From: Tamilnaduibacter salinus
GTDB lineage: Bacteria > Pseudomonadota > Gammaproteobacteria > Pseudomonadales > Oleiphilaceae
Direction of reading: 5' to 3'
NCBI RefSeq assembly: GCF_003096655.1
Contig: NZ_QEKQ01000004.1
Coordinates: 124,001-188,000 of the forward strand
DNA length: 64,000 nucleotides
This document shows positions 9,601 to 17,392 of this stretch, piece by piece. A model generated the notes under the pieces. That model was not told the origin of the DNA and did not search any database. It saw only the letters and a list, made by a program, of their open reading frames with translations. A program made the translations under genes and the position numbers. Positions within the stretch are counted from its first letter, which is position 1; every line of letters begins with the position of its first letter.

Positions 9601-10098
9601 ATCGCCTTTGGCGAAGAGCACTATGACGAAAACCTCCGCTTTGTCGAGCAGGCGCTGGGTAAGGACATCCGCAAGTACTTCCTGAAGGACTTCTACAATG
9701 ACCATGTGCGGCGTTACAAAAAGCGCCCCATCTACTGGCTGTTCTCCTCACCCAAGGGCTCATTCAATGCTCTGATCTACATGCACCGCTACCAGCCCCA
9801 CACCGTTGGCACGGTGCTGGAGTATCTGCGCGATTTCAAAGATGAAAAGCTGCAAGCCCGGAAGAACCATCTGGAAGCAGTCAGTATCAGCGCCGGGGCT
9901 TCCCAGGGTGAGAAGACCAAGGCTCTGAAAGAGATCGAGAAGATCAACAAAATCCTAGCCGAGCTGGATGACTACGAGCGGGATGTACTTTATCCCCTGG
10001 CTACCGAGCAGGTGGAAATCGATCTCGATGACGGGGTGAAGGCCAATTATCCGAAATTTGGCGACGCTTTGAAAAAGATTACCGGGTTAAGCCAATGA
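6640..10098 (+). CDS. pglX: BREX-1 adenine-specific DNA methyltransferase PglX
   Basis: The protein has 1152 residues, usual for type 1 PglX, and methylates the N6 position of adenine in a non-palindromic BREX site, marking self DNA. The N-terminus METSKLKKFAQFAR is typical of the family. Methyltransferase motif I is DPACGSG (residues 291-297) and the catalytic motif IV is NPPY (465-468). Right after NPPY, from about 8045 to 9120, the DNA becomes clearly AT-richer than the rest of the gene; this part should hold the target-recognition domain. The stop overlaps the pglZ start as ATGA. GGGAG within the end of the upstream gene is the likely ribosome-binding site. Confidence 0.96.
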   Translation: METSKLKKFAQFARRSLLEQVTAKLKLVLADESPARRESPQAIKKLEEAIAEQSKEQVIERVAYIWFNRFCALRFMDVNRYNRIGIVSPAEGQFQPEILADAKMGHIDEETVSESTHQKIFALLDGKTPSQDPQGEAYRLLVVAACNYWYSAMPFLFERIDDYTELLMPDDLLSGNSILAYTREAMTPDACGDVEIIGWLYQFYISEKKDQVFADLKKNKKVTPENIPAATQLFTPHWIVRYLVENSLGRLWMLNRPDSGLIERMDYYIRPEEPETDFLRINSPEEIKICDPACGSGHMLTYAFDLLYAIYEEEGYEPADIPTKILTHNLYGVEIDERAGELAAFALTMKARAKQRRFFRKPVQPNICVLENVHFEESELKEYMDFVGHDLFTAPLQSTLRQFEEADNFGSLIRPDVTDVDGMLRILESKNVFGQLFISMTHQKVLQALRQADYLSPKYHVVIANPPYMGAPGMNGRLGAWAKGNYTTSKADLFAMFIDRCANLALDSGSFAMITMQSWMFLSSFEALRETIINRDTIRTMAHLGARAFDSIGGAVVQTTAFVVDKARRQDYKGTYIRLVDDTSEHEKEKALREARENRFTASTSDFRKIPGSPIAYWVSDKIRDLFLNEETFESSFAIRAGMCTGKNEVFILYWPEVAFNLIRKDPEQKYEYTPHNKGGEFRKWIGNWDTVLKYSQKHLDAMGKNPGFRHDGKEYYFQEHIGWSKITSSTSSFRFYPEGFTFDSAGLALFSNDRNSLYDAMGFLNSKISDALIELLNPTLNVTPQILKKLPLIRVRPEHRDKYLELYDITKADWDSFENSWDFTSIPLMNPDYHQPTLKATYQKLRAHWREMTMEMQRLEEENNRIFIDAYGLQDELKPDVPLNEITLTCNPHYRYGNDKNEDDLEALLLADTMRELVSYAVGCMFGRYALDKPGLVLANQGETIEDYLKQIPEPNFPADDDNVIPMLDGDWFTDDITERFREFLRIAFGEEHYDENLRFVEQALGKDIRKYFLKDFYNDHVRRYKKRPIYWLFSSPKGSFNALIYMHRYQPHTVGTVLEYLRDFKDEKLQARKNHLEAVSISAGASQGEKTKALKEIEKINKILAELDDYERDVLYPLATEQVEIDLDDGVKANYPKFGDALKKITGLSQ

Positions 10099-12593
10099 GT
10101 GACCGTATTAGCCAGGCTCTGAGCCGACTGTTCGATAAGCACCGCATCGTGTTTTGGTACGACACCAAACAGGAGCTGCGCAGTGATTATGACGCGGTTT
10201 CCATTCCGAACGTGGAGAAGCTGGAAATCGCCAACAACGAGTACGGCCTGAAATATCGCATCCTTCGGGAGTCACCGGAACAGAAATTCTTGCTGTACAA
10301 GGAGGGGCCGCAACCGGAGGATCTGAACAACTGGTTGCTGGACGTACAGCTGGCCCACGGCGAGTTCCGGACTGACCAGGTGGCTATCTGGCTGTCTGAA
10401 TTGGAATTGGGACTCGAGTTTGCCGAGGTGGCCCAGGCCCACGCGGAGTTTTTCCAGGCGATCAAGCGCAAGGAGGCGTTGAAGAAGCTGCTGAAACCGG
10501 ACGACACTGCCGGTCAGCTTCGCCTGAAGATGCTGGCTGTATGTGCCGGCAGCGAGCCTCGCATGGACTCGGTGGTGGAAACCCTGCTGCAGCAACTGGC
10601 GGAAGAGCGCGATGATGGCATCAGGCTGATCGAACGGTGCGGCTTGAATAGCTTCCTGTGGGAACAACTGACCCGTTTCTACGGCTACGAGGCCAGTGAA
10701 CCCAGCCTGCGCGACTTCGTGATTGAGCTGTTCAAGTCCTGCTATGCCATGGGCACCGATGGCGAGGTCAAACTGACCGGCGATGCCCTGGTGTTCCTCA
10801 AGCGCTGGAAAGACAGCCGGCAATTCGAGCAGGGGTTTGAAACCCTGTCTGCCGAGTGTGCCGAGGTGCTGGGCATTGAGCAGGATCTCGGTAAGCGGGA
10901 TTTCCGGGACCTGGTTGAGCTCGATTACTTCCGGCTAATCGACCAGAAGATTATCAGTGACCTGGTACGGGCGGTGGTTGGCCGCACGGTTACCAGCGGC
11001 GATGTGGCGTTGTGGATACGGCAGCGACGCCAGGGCCACTGGTACGGGGAGTTCCGCCACCTGTATGAAGCCATTGAGTTTGCGGCCCGTTTTGTCCAGA
11101 TGCTCGGTGAGGCTCGTCTCACCATGGACAGCCTCTCCGACGGCATTCAGCGATACAGCCGTTCCTGGTTCCAATTGGATCAGCTCTATCGCAAGTTTAC
11201 CTACCATGTGCGCATGTCCGGCCAGGCATCGTTGATGGGGGAACTTAGTGAGCAGGTGGAGAACCTGTATTCCAACAACTACCTGCTCAAGCTGGGCGAT
11301 GGTTTCCAGGTTCACGTGGACGCCGCACCGCGCTGGGAGGCCTATCCGGTCGTTCAGCAAAAGGTCTTTTTCGAGCACTGGGTTCGCCCGTACCTGCGCA
11401 AGGACAAACGGATCTGCGTGATCATTTCCGACGCCATGCGCTACGAGATTGGTGACGAGCTGCTGGGCCTTATCCGGCAGGAAGATCGCTACAGCGCCGA
11501 GCTCGAACCGGCGCTCTCGACCCTTCCCAGCTATACCCAGCTCGGTATGGCGGCGCTGCTACCCAACAAGTCCTTGGCGATCGCCGACAACGATACCGGC
11601 ACGGTACTGGTGGATGGCCAAAGCTCCCAGGGCACCGTCAACCGTACCAAAATCCTGCAGGCGGCCCTGGATGGGCGGGGCCAGGCCGTCAAGGCGGAGG
11701 ATTTTATGCAGCTCAACCGGGAAGACAGCCGTGAGCTGCTCAAGGGCAATGATGTGCTGTACATCTACCACAACCGCATCGATCACACGGGCGACAAGAT
11801 GCACTCAGAGGGGCAGGCCTTTGAAGCCGCGGAACAGACCCTGGGGGATCTGATTCGTCTGATCAAGAAGCTGACGGCGGCCAACGCCAACAACCTGCTG
11901 ATCACCGCTGACCATGGCTTTATTTACCAGAACCGTGAGTTGGATGAGAGTGACTTCTTGGGCGACGCCGTTTCTGGCGATGATGTTCGCTATCGGGATC
12001 GTCGTTTCGTGCTGGGTAAGGGGTTGTCCGCCTCTCCGGCTTTCCATCACTTCTCGTCTGAGCAGCTTGGGCTGGATGGCGATATGGAAGTGCAGATTCC
12101 CAAGTCCATCAACCGGCTGCGCCTTAAAGGCTCAGGCAGCCGCTTTGTGCATGGCGGGGCATCCCTTCAGGAGGTTGTGATTCCGGTCCTGAAGGTCAAC
12201 AAGAAGCGCCAGAGCGACGTTAGCGCTGTTGAGGTGGATATTCTTCGGGGTGCCAGCTCTGTAATCACGTCAGGGCAGTTGGCGGTGGTTCTGTATCAAT
12301 CCGGGCCAGTCACTGAAAAAGTTCACCCGCGCCACCTGAGAGCTGGCATTTATACGCAGGATGGGGAGCTGATTTCTGATAGCCATGACCTGTCATTTGA
12401 CCTGACTTCCGAGAATCCTCGGGAGCGTGAGTTGCAGGTTCGGTTCGTGCTCAGCCGCAAAGCAGACGAAGCCAACGGCCAGGAAGTCTTCCTACGTTTG
12501 GAAGAGCAGCATGCAGGCACTTCGCACTATAAGGAATACAAATCGCTCAGGTACTTGATGCGCCGCTCGTTTACCAGCGATTTTGATTTTTAG
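10095..12593 (+). CDS. pglZ: BREX-1 system phosphatase-like protein PglZ
   Basis: The protein has 832 residues and is the alkaline-phosphatase-superfamily member of BREX, needed with PglX for methylation and defence. The conserved metal-binding landmarks are visible: CVIISDAMRYE with D446, and ITADHGF with D606 and H607. Between them lies NDVLYIYHNRIDHTGD, also typical of the superfamily. The N-terminal half is helical and probably mediates contacts with other BREX proteins. Its ATG overlaps the pglX stop by four bases. In a canonical type 1 locus brxL would follow directly; here two extra genes intervene. Confidence 0.95.
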   Translation: MSDRISQALSRLFDKHRIVFWYDTKQELRSDYDAVSIPNVEKLEIANNEYGLKYRILRESPEQKFLLYKEGPQPEDLNNWLLDVQLAHGEFRTDQVAIWLSELELGLEFAEVAQAHAEFFQAIKRKEALKKLLKPDDTAGQLRLKMLAVCAGSEPRMDSVVETLLQQLAEERDDGIRLIERCGLNSFLWEQLTRFYGYEASEPSLRDFVIELFKSCYAMGTDGEVKLTGDALVFLKRWKDSRQFEQGFETLSAECAEVLGIEQDLGKRDFRDLVELDYFRLIDQKIISDLVRAVVGRTVTSGDVALWIRQRRQGHWYGEFRHLYEAIEFAARFVQMLGEARLTMDSLSDGIQRYSRSWFQLDQLYRKFTYHVRMSGQASLMGELSEQVENLYSNNYLLKLGDGFQVHVDAAPRWEAYPVVQQKVFFEHWVRPYLRKDKRICVIISDAMRYEIGDELLGLIRQEDRYSAELEPALSTLPSYTQLGMAALLPNKSLAIADNDTGTVLVDGQSSQGTVNRTKILQAALDGRGQAVKAEDFMQLNREDSRELLKGNDVLYIYHNRIDHTGDKMHSEGQAFEAAEQTLGDLIRLIKKLTAANANNLLITADHGFIYQNRELDESDFLGDAVSGDDVRYRDRRFVLGKGLSASPAFHHFSSEQLGLDGDMEVQIPKSINRLRLKGSGSRFVHGGASLQEVVIPVLKVNKKRQSDVSAVEVDILRGASSVITSGQLAVVLYQSGPVTEKVHPRHLRAGIYTQDGELISDSHDLSFDLTSENPRERELQVRFVLSRKADEANGQEVFLRLEEQHAGTSHYKEYKSLRYLMRRSFTSDFDF

Positions 12594-12618
12594 ATTCAGG
12601 GATTACGAGGGGTAGTAC

Positions 12619-13773
12619 ATGAGCGCGCTGCTGGAAGCGGTTAGAGAGGGGCGGTTGGCTGCGGTTAAAGCTGCTTTGTCCGAAGATGACTCGATTGAGA
12701 GTGAAGTGCTTAGTGCCACAGCTTTTACCTTGGCTCTGGAGTCGGGCTACAAGAATGTTGCGATGGAACTGCTTTCGGATTCACGGCTTGATTCGAATGC
12801 TGCTGATACTGAGCCATTGCGGCTGGCCATTCGGCTTGGCTACCTCGATATCGCCTCGATTCTTCTGGAAAAAGGGGCTAATCCGAATTTCCGATGTGAG
12901 GAGTCCAGCAGTGCTCTGCTGTTGGCACTTGAGTACGAGTATTTTGAGCTTGCCCAGGAGATGGTCGCCAAGGGCGCTGAGGTAAATATCCGCAACTCGA
13001 GAGGGTGGACGCCACTCATTTGGGCGGCCATTAAAGGCTACCGCCGTATCGTGGAGTTTTTGCTGGAGAATGGCGCGGATATCCACATCTGCAATAACGA
13101 TGGCTGGAATGCACTGACCGGGGCTTATTTTAAACAGCGCACCGACATCGTGGAATTGTTGATTGAGCGTGGAGCCCACTTTGGCAGAAAGTACAGTGAA
13201 GCAGCACTGCTATCGGCCTATGAGCAAGGCTACGATGACACGGTCCGAAAACTTGTAAGTGAAGGCTGTAACGTCAACATTATGGACTCAGATGGCACGC
13301 CGCTTCTTATTCTCGCTATACGTCGTGGCGATTTGGAGGCGGTGAAGCTTTTCCTGGAGCACGGAGCGGATGCCAATTGCCGATCCCCTAAAGGTAATCC
13401 AGCCCTGAGTGTGGCCTTGGATGTGCGTGCAGGGATTGCTGAGCTTCTCATAGAGCATGGCGCTTCCCCTAATATACCGAACCAAAAAGGTTGGTGGCCA
13501 TTACACGCAGCTGCAGATCGGGGAAATGCAAAACTGTGTAAGCTTTTTATGGATCGAGGTGCAAACCCCGACCAGAGAATCAACGGATCTAGCACCCCGT
13601 TGATTCTTGCTGCTCGGGAAGGGCATCTAAAAGTGGTTGAGTTGTTAGTTGAAAATGGGGCCAGCCTTAATTTGAAGAATAGCAAAGGGTTCTCTGCTCA
13701 CGGAGTTGCTGATTTGAGGAAACAAAACTCTGTTAGGAATTTTCTGGCTAATAAGGATTGTGTAACAACATGA
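12619..13773 (+). CDS. Ankyrin-repeat protein, inserted between pglZ and brxL
   Basis: This 384-residue protein consists almost wholly of about ten ankyrin repeats. Recognisable units include TPLIWAAIKGYRRIVEFLLENGADI, TPLLILAIRRGD and TPLILAAREGHLKVVELLVENGASL. No signal peptide, transmembrane segment or catalytic domain is seen, so it should be a cytoplasmic binding scaffold. GAGGGG lies seven bases before the ATG. Its stop overlaps the start of the next gene as ATGA, indicating coupled translation. Ankyrin proteins are not part of the canonical BREX core. It may bind or restrain the small protein encoded next, or sense a phage protein; both ideas are inference. Confidence 0.85.
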   Translation: MSALLEAVREGRLAAVKAALSEDDSIESEVLSATAFTLALESGYKNVAMELLSDSRLDSNAADTEPLRLAIRLGYLDIASILLEKGANPNFRCEESSSALLLALEYEYFELAQEMVAKGAEVNIRNSRGWTPLIWAAIKGYRRIVEFLLENGADIHICNNDGWNALTGAYFKQRTDIVELLIERGAHFGRKYSEAALLSAYEQGYDDTVRKLVSEGCNVNIMDSDGTPLLILAIRRGDLEAVKLFLEHGADANCRSPKGNPALSVALDVRAGIAELLIEHGASPNIPNQKGWWPLHAAADRGNAKLCKLFMDRGANPDQRINGSSTPLILAAREGHLKVVELLVENGASLNLKNSKGFSAHGVADLRKQNSVRNFLANKDCVTT

Positions 13774-14276
13774 TCGAGCCTGGCGAAGTTTTTGAAGCGG
13801 TCAGGCGAGGCTACAACGAGTTTGAAGCCGCATCGAATTCTGAGATTCTTGATTACTTCTCCTCTATTGATGCCGGTGCGGCAGCTGGGCACGCCAGCCA
13901 TATCAAAGGCATTTTGTTTGAGCAGGAATACGTAGACTTGATGGAGGCCCAAGCGATAGAGGCTCAGGTGTTTGAGGCGACAAACCATCCGATAACAGAT
14001 GTTGCCATTCTGGACGGCGATAACATTGTGCAGGAGATTCAGCTCAAGGCTACAGACAGCAGTAGTTACATTGGCGCGGCTGTCGAGGAGAACCCGGATG
14101 TTGGGATTGTGGCGACCTCAGAAGCGGCCGCAAGCTTTGATGGTGATATGGTGGTTGATTCGGGAATTGAGGATGCAGCTCTGGAGCAGGCGATCAGCGA
14201 AACTCTTCTGGATGAGGCTTTTAATCCCGTGAGCCCAGTGTCAGTGATTGGCTGGATGTTCGGTCTGCCTTTTTAA
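13770..14276 (+). CDS. Small protein with D...QxK nuclease-like motif, coupled to ankyrin gene
   Basis: This 168-residue protein is unrecognised. It is acidic, and a segment near residues 51-95 has the layout of a PD-(D/E)xK-type core: a helix with E51 and E53, then TD77VAILDGD, then a strand EIQ91LK93. After this comes a run on compound identity (SYIGAAVEENPDVGIVATSE) and an acidic tail. The start is the ATG at 13770, which overlaps the ankyrin stop by four bases; an upstream TTG is in frame but has no ribosome-binding site. It stops 19 bp before brxL. With the QxK variant, activity is uncertain. An effector-plus-regulator pair with the ankyrin protein is a plausible but unproven reading. 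Confidence 0.6.
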   Translation: MIEPGEVFEAVRRGYNEFEAASNSEILDYFSSIDAGAAAGHASHIKGILFEQEYVDLMEAQAIEAQVFEATNHPITDVAILDGDNIVQEIQLKATDSSSYIGAAVEENPDVGIVATSEAAASFDGDMVVDSGIEDAALEQAISETLLDEAFNPVSPVSVIGWMFGLPF

Positions 14277-14295
14277 TTCTGTAACAAACAAGGAA

Positions 14296-16362
14296 ATGAA
14301 AGTGAGCGTACTGGACGACAAAATTAATCAGCACTTCCCGGGTCTTGTAGTGCGTAAGGATCTGGTGAAAACGGTGAAGGGCAACGCGATTGTGCCATCG
14401 TATGTGTTGGAGTATTTGCTCGGTCAGTATTGCGCGACTAATGATGAAGCCACGATTCAGACCGGTATAGAAACCGTAAAGGAGATTCTGGCCAAACATT
14501 ACGTCCATAGGAATGAATCTGGACTGGTGCGCTCGAACATCAAGGAAAAAGGTCGTTACAAGGTCATCGATAAGATCAGCGTGGCTTTGAATGAGAAGAC
14601 AGACGCTTATGAGGCCCAGTTTTCCAATCTGGGTATCAAGAAGGTATTGGTCGATTCCGCAACGGTAAAAGCACACCCAAAGCTTTTGGTGAGTGGTGTT
14701 TGGTGCATAGCTGACATCGAATACGAATTTGCAGAAGACAAGAATGTCAGCCCCTGGATTCTCTCTACCCTCAAACCCATCCAGCTGTCGCATTTTGACT
14801 ATGACGCTTACGTTGCGGCACGCCAACAATTCAGTACCGATGAGTGGATTGATCTATTAATACAAAGCATCGGCTTCAATCCAGACATGTTTGGCCGGCG
14901 CAGCAAGCTGACTCAGCTGGTTCGACTGATTCCGTTCTGTGAGCGCAATTACAACCTGATCGAACTTGGCCCCAAGGGTACCGGTAAATCCCATGTGTAC
15001 TCGGAGTTTTCACCTCACGGGATTTTGGTGTCCGGCGGTGAGGTGACAGTACCGAAGCTCTTTGTGAATAACTCCAGCGGCAAGATAGGACTTGTGGGCT
15101 ACTGGGATTGTGTTGCCTTCGATGAATTTGCTGGTAAGCAGAAGCGAGTCGACAAAGCCCTGGTAGACATCATGAAGAACTACATGGCGAACAAGTCCTT
15201 CTCGCGGGGCGTGGAGACCTTGGGTGCTGAGGCATCCATGGTGTTTGTCGGGAATACACGGCACACCGTTCCGTACATGCTGAAGCATTCAGACTTGTTC
15301 GATGAATTGCCGGAGAAGTTCTACGACTCGGCGTTCCTGGACCGGATCCATTTCTATATCCCCGGGTGGGAGGTCGATATTATCCGGGGCGAGATGTTCT
15401 CCGACGGATATGGCTTTGTGGTGGACTACCTGGCAGAGATTCTGCGCTCGATGCGGAACTACGATTATTCTGACCAGTACCGTGATCACTTCACTCTATC
15501 TTCAGATATCTCAACTCGTGACCGGGACGGTATCAACAAGACATTCTCCGGGTTGATGAAAATCCTGTTCCCACAAGGTGGAGCGACCAAGGATGAGATT
15601 GAAGAGCTTCTGCGCTTTTCCATCGAAGGTCGGAAGCGGGTTAAAGACCAGCTTCAGCGGATTGATACCACCTACGGAGAGGTTCGTTTTTCTTACCAGG
15701 ACGAGAGCGGTAAAGAAGTTCTGGTGACCACGTTGGAAGAGGAAGAATATCCGGGCTATTACCATCGAACGGTGGCATCGGACGAGAGCGGCGACAACAC
15801 GCATCAGGCTTCTGATGCCCCAAAAGCAAAGCCCAGCGAGGCTAAGCCGGCAGATCAAGTGTCCGAACCGGAGCCTGAAGAAAAGCACGTGACATTTCAG
15901 GAAAATCAGAAGGGCGTCTCATTCGACGGCTTGTTCGGCCCGTATCTGAGGGGAGCCAACAAGATCACTGTTACAGACCCCTACATCCGGCTTTTCTACC
16001 AGATCCGCAACTTCATGGAATTTCTCGAAGCGATTGTGAAAAACAAGTCTCAAGAGGATGAAGTGGCTGTTCATCTCATCACGGTTCGAGATGAGTTCAA
16101 GGGTGACCTGCAAGACGAGAGCTTTGAAAAGATCCAGGAATCCGCTCGTACTGTGGGCATCGACTTTACCTGGGAGTTTGACGAAAGTGGCACTATTCAC
16201 GCCCGCCATATCGTTACAGACCACGGCTGGAAGATTTCACTGGATCGAGGTCTGGACATCTTTCAGCACTACGAGATGAATGAGGCGTTTGCATTCCCGA
16301 ATAGGATGCAGGAATTCAGGTCCTCAAAGGCCTTTGAAGTGACGTTTATCAGGCTGGAATAG
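14296..16362 (+). CDS. brxL: BREX AAA+ protein BrxL with MIT_C-like C-terminal domain
   Basis: The 688-residue protein starts with the BrxL N-terminal domain (INQHFPGLVVRKDLVKTVKG, residues 10-29) and continues into an AAA+ core with Walker A GPKGTGKS (225-232) and Walker B CVAFDEF (272-278). BrxL forms rings on DNA and is needed for phage restriction. After a charged linker (about 495-540) the usual Lon-protease-like part is absent. Residues 541-688 instead resemble the MIT_C domain of MITD1 proteins: ITVTDPYIRLFYQIRNF, then HARHIVTDHGWKISLDRGLD. AAGGA lies before the ATG at 14296; a GTG at 14302 has better spacing and could be the true start. This is the last gene of the island before the tRNA. 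Confidence 0.9.
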   Translation: MKVSVLDDKINQHFPGLVVRKDLVKTVKGNAIVPSYVLEYLLGQYCATNDEATIQTGIETVKEILAKHYVHRNESGLVRSNIKEKGRYKVIDKISVALNEKTDAYEAQFSNLGIKKVLVDSATVKAHPKLLVSGVWCIADIEYEFAEDKNVSPWILSTLKPIQLSHFDYDAYVAARQQFSTDEWIDLLIQSIGFNPDMFGRRSKLTQLVRLIPFCERNYNLIELGPKGTGKSHVYSEFSPHGILVSGGEVTVPKLFVNNSSGKIGLVGYWDCVAFDEFAGKQKRVDKALVDIMKNYMANKSFSRGVETLGAEASMVFVGNTRHTVPYMLKHSDLFDELPEKFYDSAFLDRIHFYIPGWEVDIIRGEMFSDGYGFVVDYLAEILRSMRNYDYSDQYRDHFTLSSDISTRDRDGINKTFSGLMKILFPQGGATKDEIEELLRFSIEGRKRVKDQLQRIDTTYGEVRFSYQDESGKEVLVTTLEEEEYPGYYHRTVASDESGDNTHQASDAPKAKPSEAKPADQVSEPEPEEKHVTFQENQKGVSFDGLFGPYLRGANKITVTDPYIRLFYQIRNFMEFLEAIVKNKSQEDEVAVHLITVRDEFKGDLQDESFEKIQESARTVGIDFTWEFDESGTIHARHIVTDHGWKISLDRGLDIFQHYEMNEAFAFPNRMQEFRSSKAFEVTFIRLE

Positions 16363-16520
16363 GTTGGGGGGCGTGAACTTGATCGTGTTTGGCATGCTCC
16401 ATTTCCAAGGGAGTGGCAATGACAGTGCCTTGTGCCTCCAACGAGGCGACGGTCTTATTTCCAAGACTAGGCAAGAGAAATTTTTGGGCTAGGCACTCAC
16501 CGGGCACAATCTGGGCACAC
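16363..16520. other. Island-edge intergenic region with tandem recombinase-site-like repeat
   Basis: No gene is visible between the brxL stop and the tRNA terminator. Close to the tRNA 3' end lies an imperfect tandem repeat, GGGCACAATCTGGGCACAC (16502-16520), of the sort often seen at integrase arm sites beside tRNA-borne attachment sites. No integrase gene is present in the window. The left end of the island is outside the window, so an attachment-site pair cannot be shown. Confidence 0.35.
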
Positions 16521-16557
16521 AAAAAAGAAAAGGGCCTGCGATCACTCGCAAGCCCTT
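16521..16557 (-). terminator. Intrinsic terminator of tRNA-Arg
   Basis: On the minus strand the hairpin arms are at 16546-16557 and 16530-16541, with 12 pairs including one G-T and a four-base loop. They are followed by a T-rich run opposite 16521-16530. It sits nine bases beyond the tRNA 3' end. Confidence 0.85.
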
Positions 16558-16565
16558 CTTTAATA

Positions 16566-16642
16566 TGGCCCGCCCGTCAGGATTCGAACCTGAGACCTTC
16601 GCCTCCGGAGGGCGACGCTCTATCCAGCTGAGCTACGGGCGG
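16566..16642 (-). tRNA. tRNA-Arg (anticodon CCG)
   Basis: The 77-nt minus-strand sequence folds as a tRNA. The acceptor stem CCGCCCG/CGGGCGG is followed by TA, a D arm GCTCAGCTGGATAGAGC, an anticodon loop CTCCGGA with anticodon CCG (plus-strand 16606-16608), and a T arm CAGGTTCGAATCCTG. A discriminator G and an encoded CCA end the gene at 16566. It closely resembles the E. coli tRNA-Arg that reads CGG. The gene lies at the edge of the BREX island, a common integration target. Confidence 0.97.
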
Positions 16643-16853
16643 GGATCTGATTGTGTGCCGGTTATGTCCGATCAACCGGTCTTCGCTCATCATTGGAGCT
16701 CTGGATAGAGCGTCCTGACGCTCCCCTCGGCGTTGCCTCGGGTCCAGCCCGCCGCGCTGCATCGCGGCGGTCGCTCCGGTGGGCGAAAGCGGTGCTTTCG
16801 CTGTTCCACCTCCGCCCAGCTGAGCTACGGGCGGGGATCTGATTGTGTGCCGG
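16624..16853. repeat. Partial duplication of the tRNA-Arg 5' end with hairpin spacer
   Basis: A 38-bp stretch covering the tRNA 5' end and its upstream flank (16624-16661) recurs exactly at 16816-16853, 192 bp away in the same orientation. The second copy stops being tRNA-like after the D arm begins, so it is a tRNA fragment, not a gene. The spacer contains three short hairpins (around 16708-16722, 16749-16770 and 16783-16801). It also holds a 14-bp piece, CTGGATAGAGCGTC, identical to the tRNA interior but in inverted orientation. Confidence 0.8.
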
Positions 16854-16969
16854 GTTTGTCCTAGAAATCGGGCCGGCTAATCACGAGACTGCGAATCTTA
16901 CGGATCATTCGTCGTTCTGTCCAGTGCTCTGAAATGGTACTTGCTGCACGATTTTTGTCCTCATCGGGG

Positions 16970-17004
16970 TTGCAATCACATCTGTAAATGACAATAATTA
17001 TCAC
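16970..17004 (+). promoter_or_regulatory. bfd promoter with overlapping Fur box
   Basis: A -35 element TTGCAA (16970-16975) lies 17 bp from a -10 element AATAAT (16993-16998). The -10 is embedded in ATGACAATAATTATCACC, close to the Fur consensus. Iron-repressed expression of the bacterioferritin-associated ferredoxin fits this arrangement. Confidence 0.7.
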
Positions 17005-17038
17005 CACGTTTGAGAATCGATGTGATGAGTGTGCCGCC

Positions 17039-17245
17039 ATGTATGTATGCCTCTGCACAGGTGTGACTGACCGGGAAATCCGCTCTGCGGTGGAAGACGG
17101 CTGCCAGTCCATGCGTCAGCTCGGCAAAGAGCTGGGTGTGGGTCGTCAGTGTGGCCGGTGTGCGGCGTCGGCACGTGAAATCATGCGTGAATGCCAGGCA
17201 GAGGATTACCTGAATCTGGCGGATATGCTCGCCACGCCGGCCTGA
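17039..17245 (+). CDS. bfd: Bacterioferritin-associated ferredoxin
   Basis: The 68-residue protein has the four cysteines that bind the [2Fe-2S] cluster of Bfd: C4, C6, C38 and C41 (CLC and GRQCGRC). Bfd delivers electrons to bacterioferritin heme so that stored iron is released. The ATG at 17039 is preferred over an in-frame ATG at 16988, because that one lies in the promoter and Fur box and would add a non-homologous leader. Bacterioferritin follows on the same strand. Iron starvation should induce this gene through the upstream Fur site. Confidence 0.93.
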   Translation: MYVCLCTGVTDREIRSAVEDGCQSMRQLGKELGVGRQCGRCAASAREIMRECQAEDYLNLADMLATPA

Positions 17246-17287
17246 CGGATACGCCTGCCATACAGCACTGATTTGCCGGTGCAAAAC

Positions 17288-17311
17288 GATTCCCTTGCAC
17301 TCTTGGGAATC
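17288..17311 (+). terminator. Inverted repeat after bfd
   Basis: GATTCCC (17288-17294) pairs with GGGAATC (17305-17311) around a ten-base loop. A run of six T occurs about 15 bases further on. It may be a weak terminator for bfd or a regulatory site upstream of bfr. Confidence 0.35.
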
Positions 17312-17392
17312 ATTTCCTTCCGTGATTTTTTATTGCAGCGTTTGTGGCTATGCTTGATTCCTCAATGAATGGAACGGGGGAGGAGCACAGCC

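Noticed and set aside
16816-16853. Second tRNA-Arg gene
   Set aside because: Only the acceptor 5' strand and the beginning of the D arm are present; there is no anticodon arm or 3' half.
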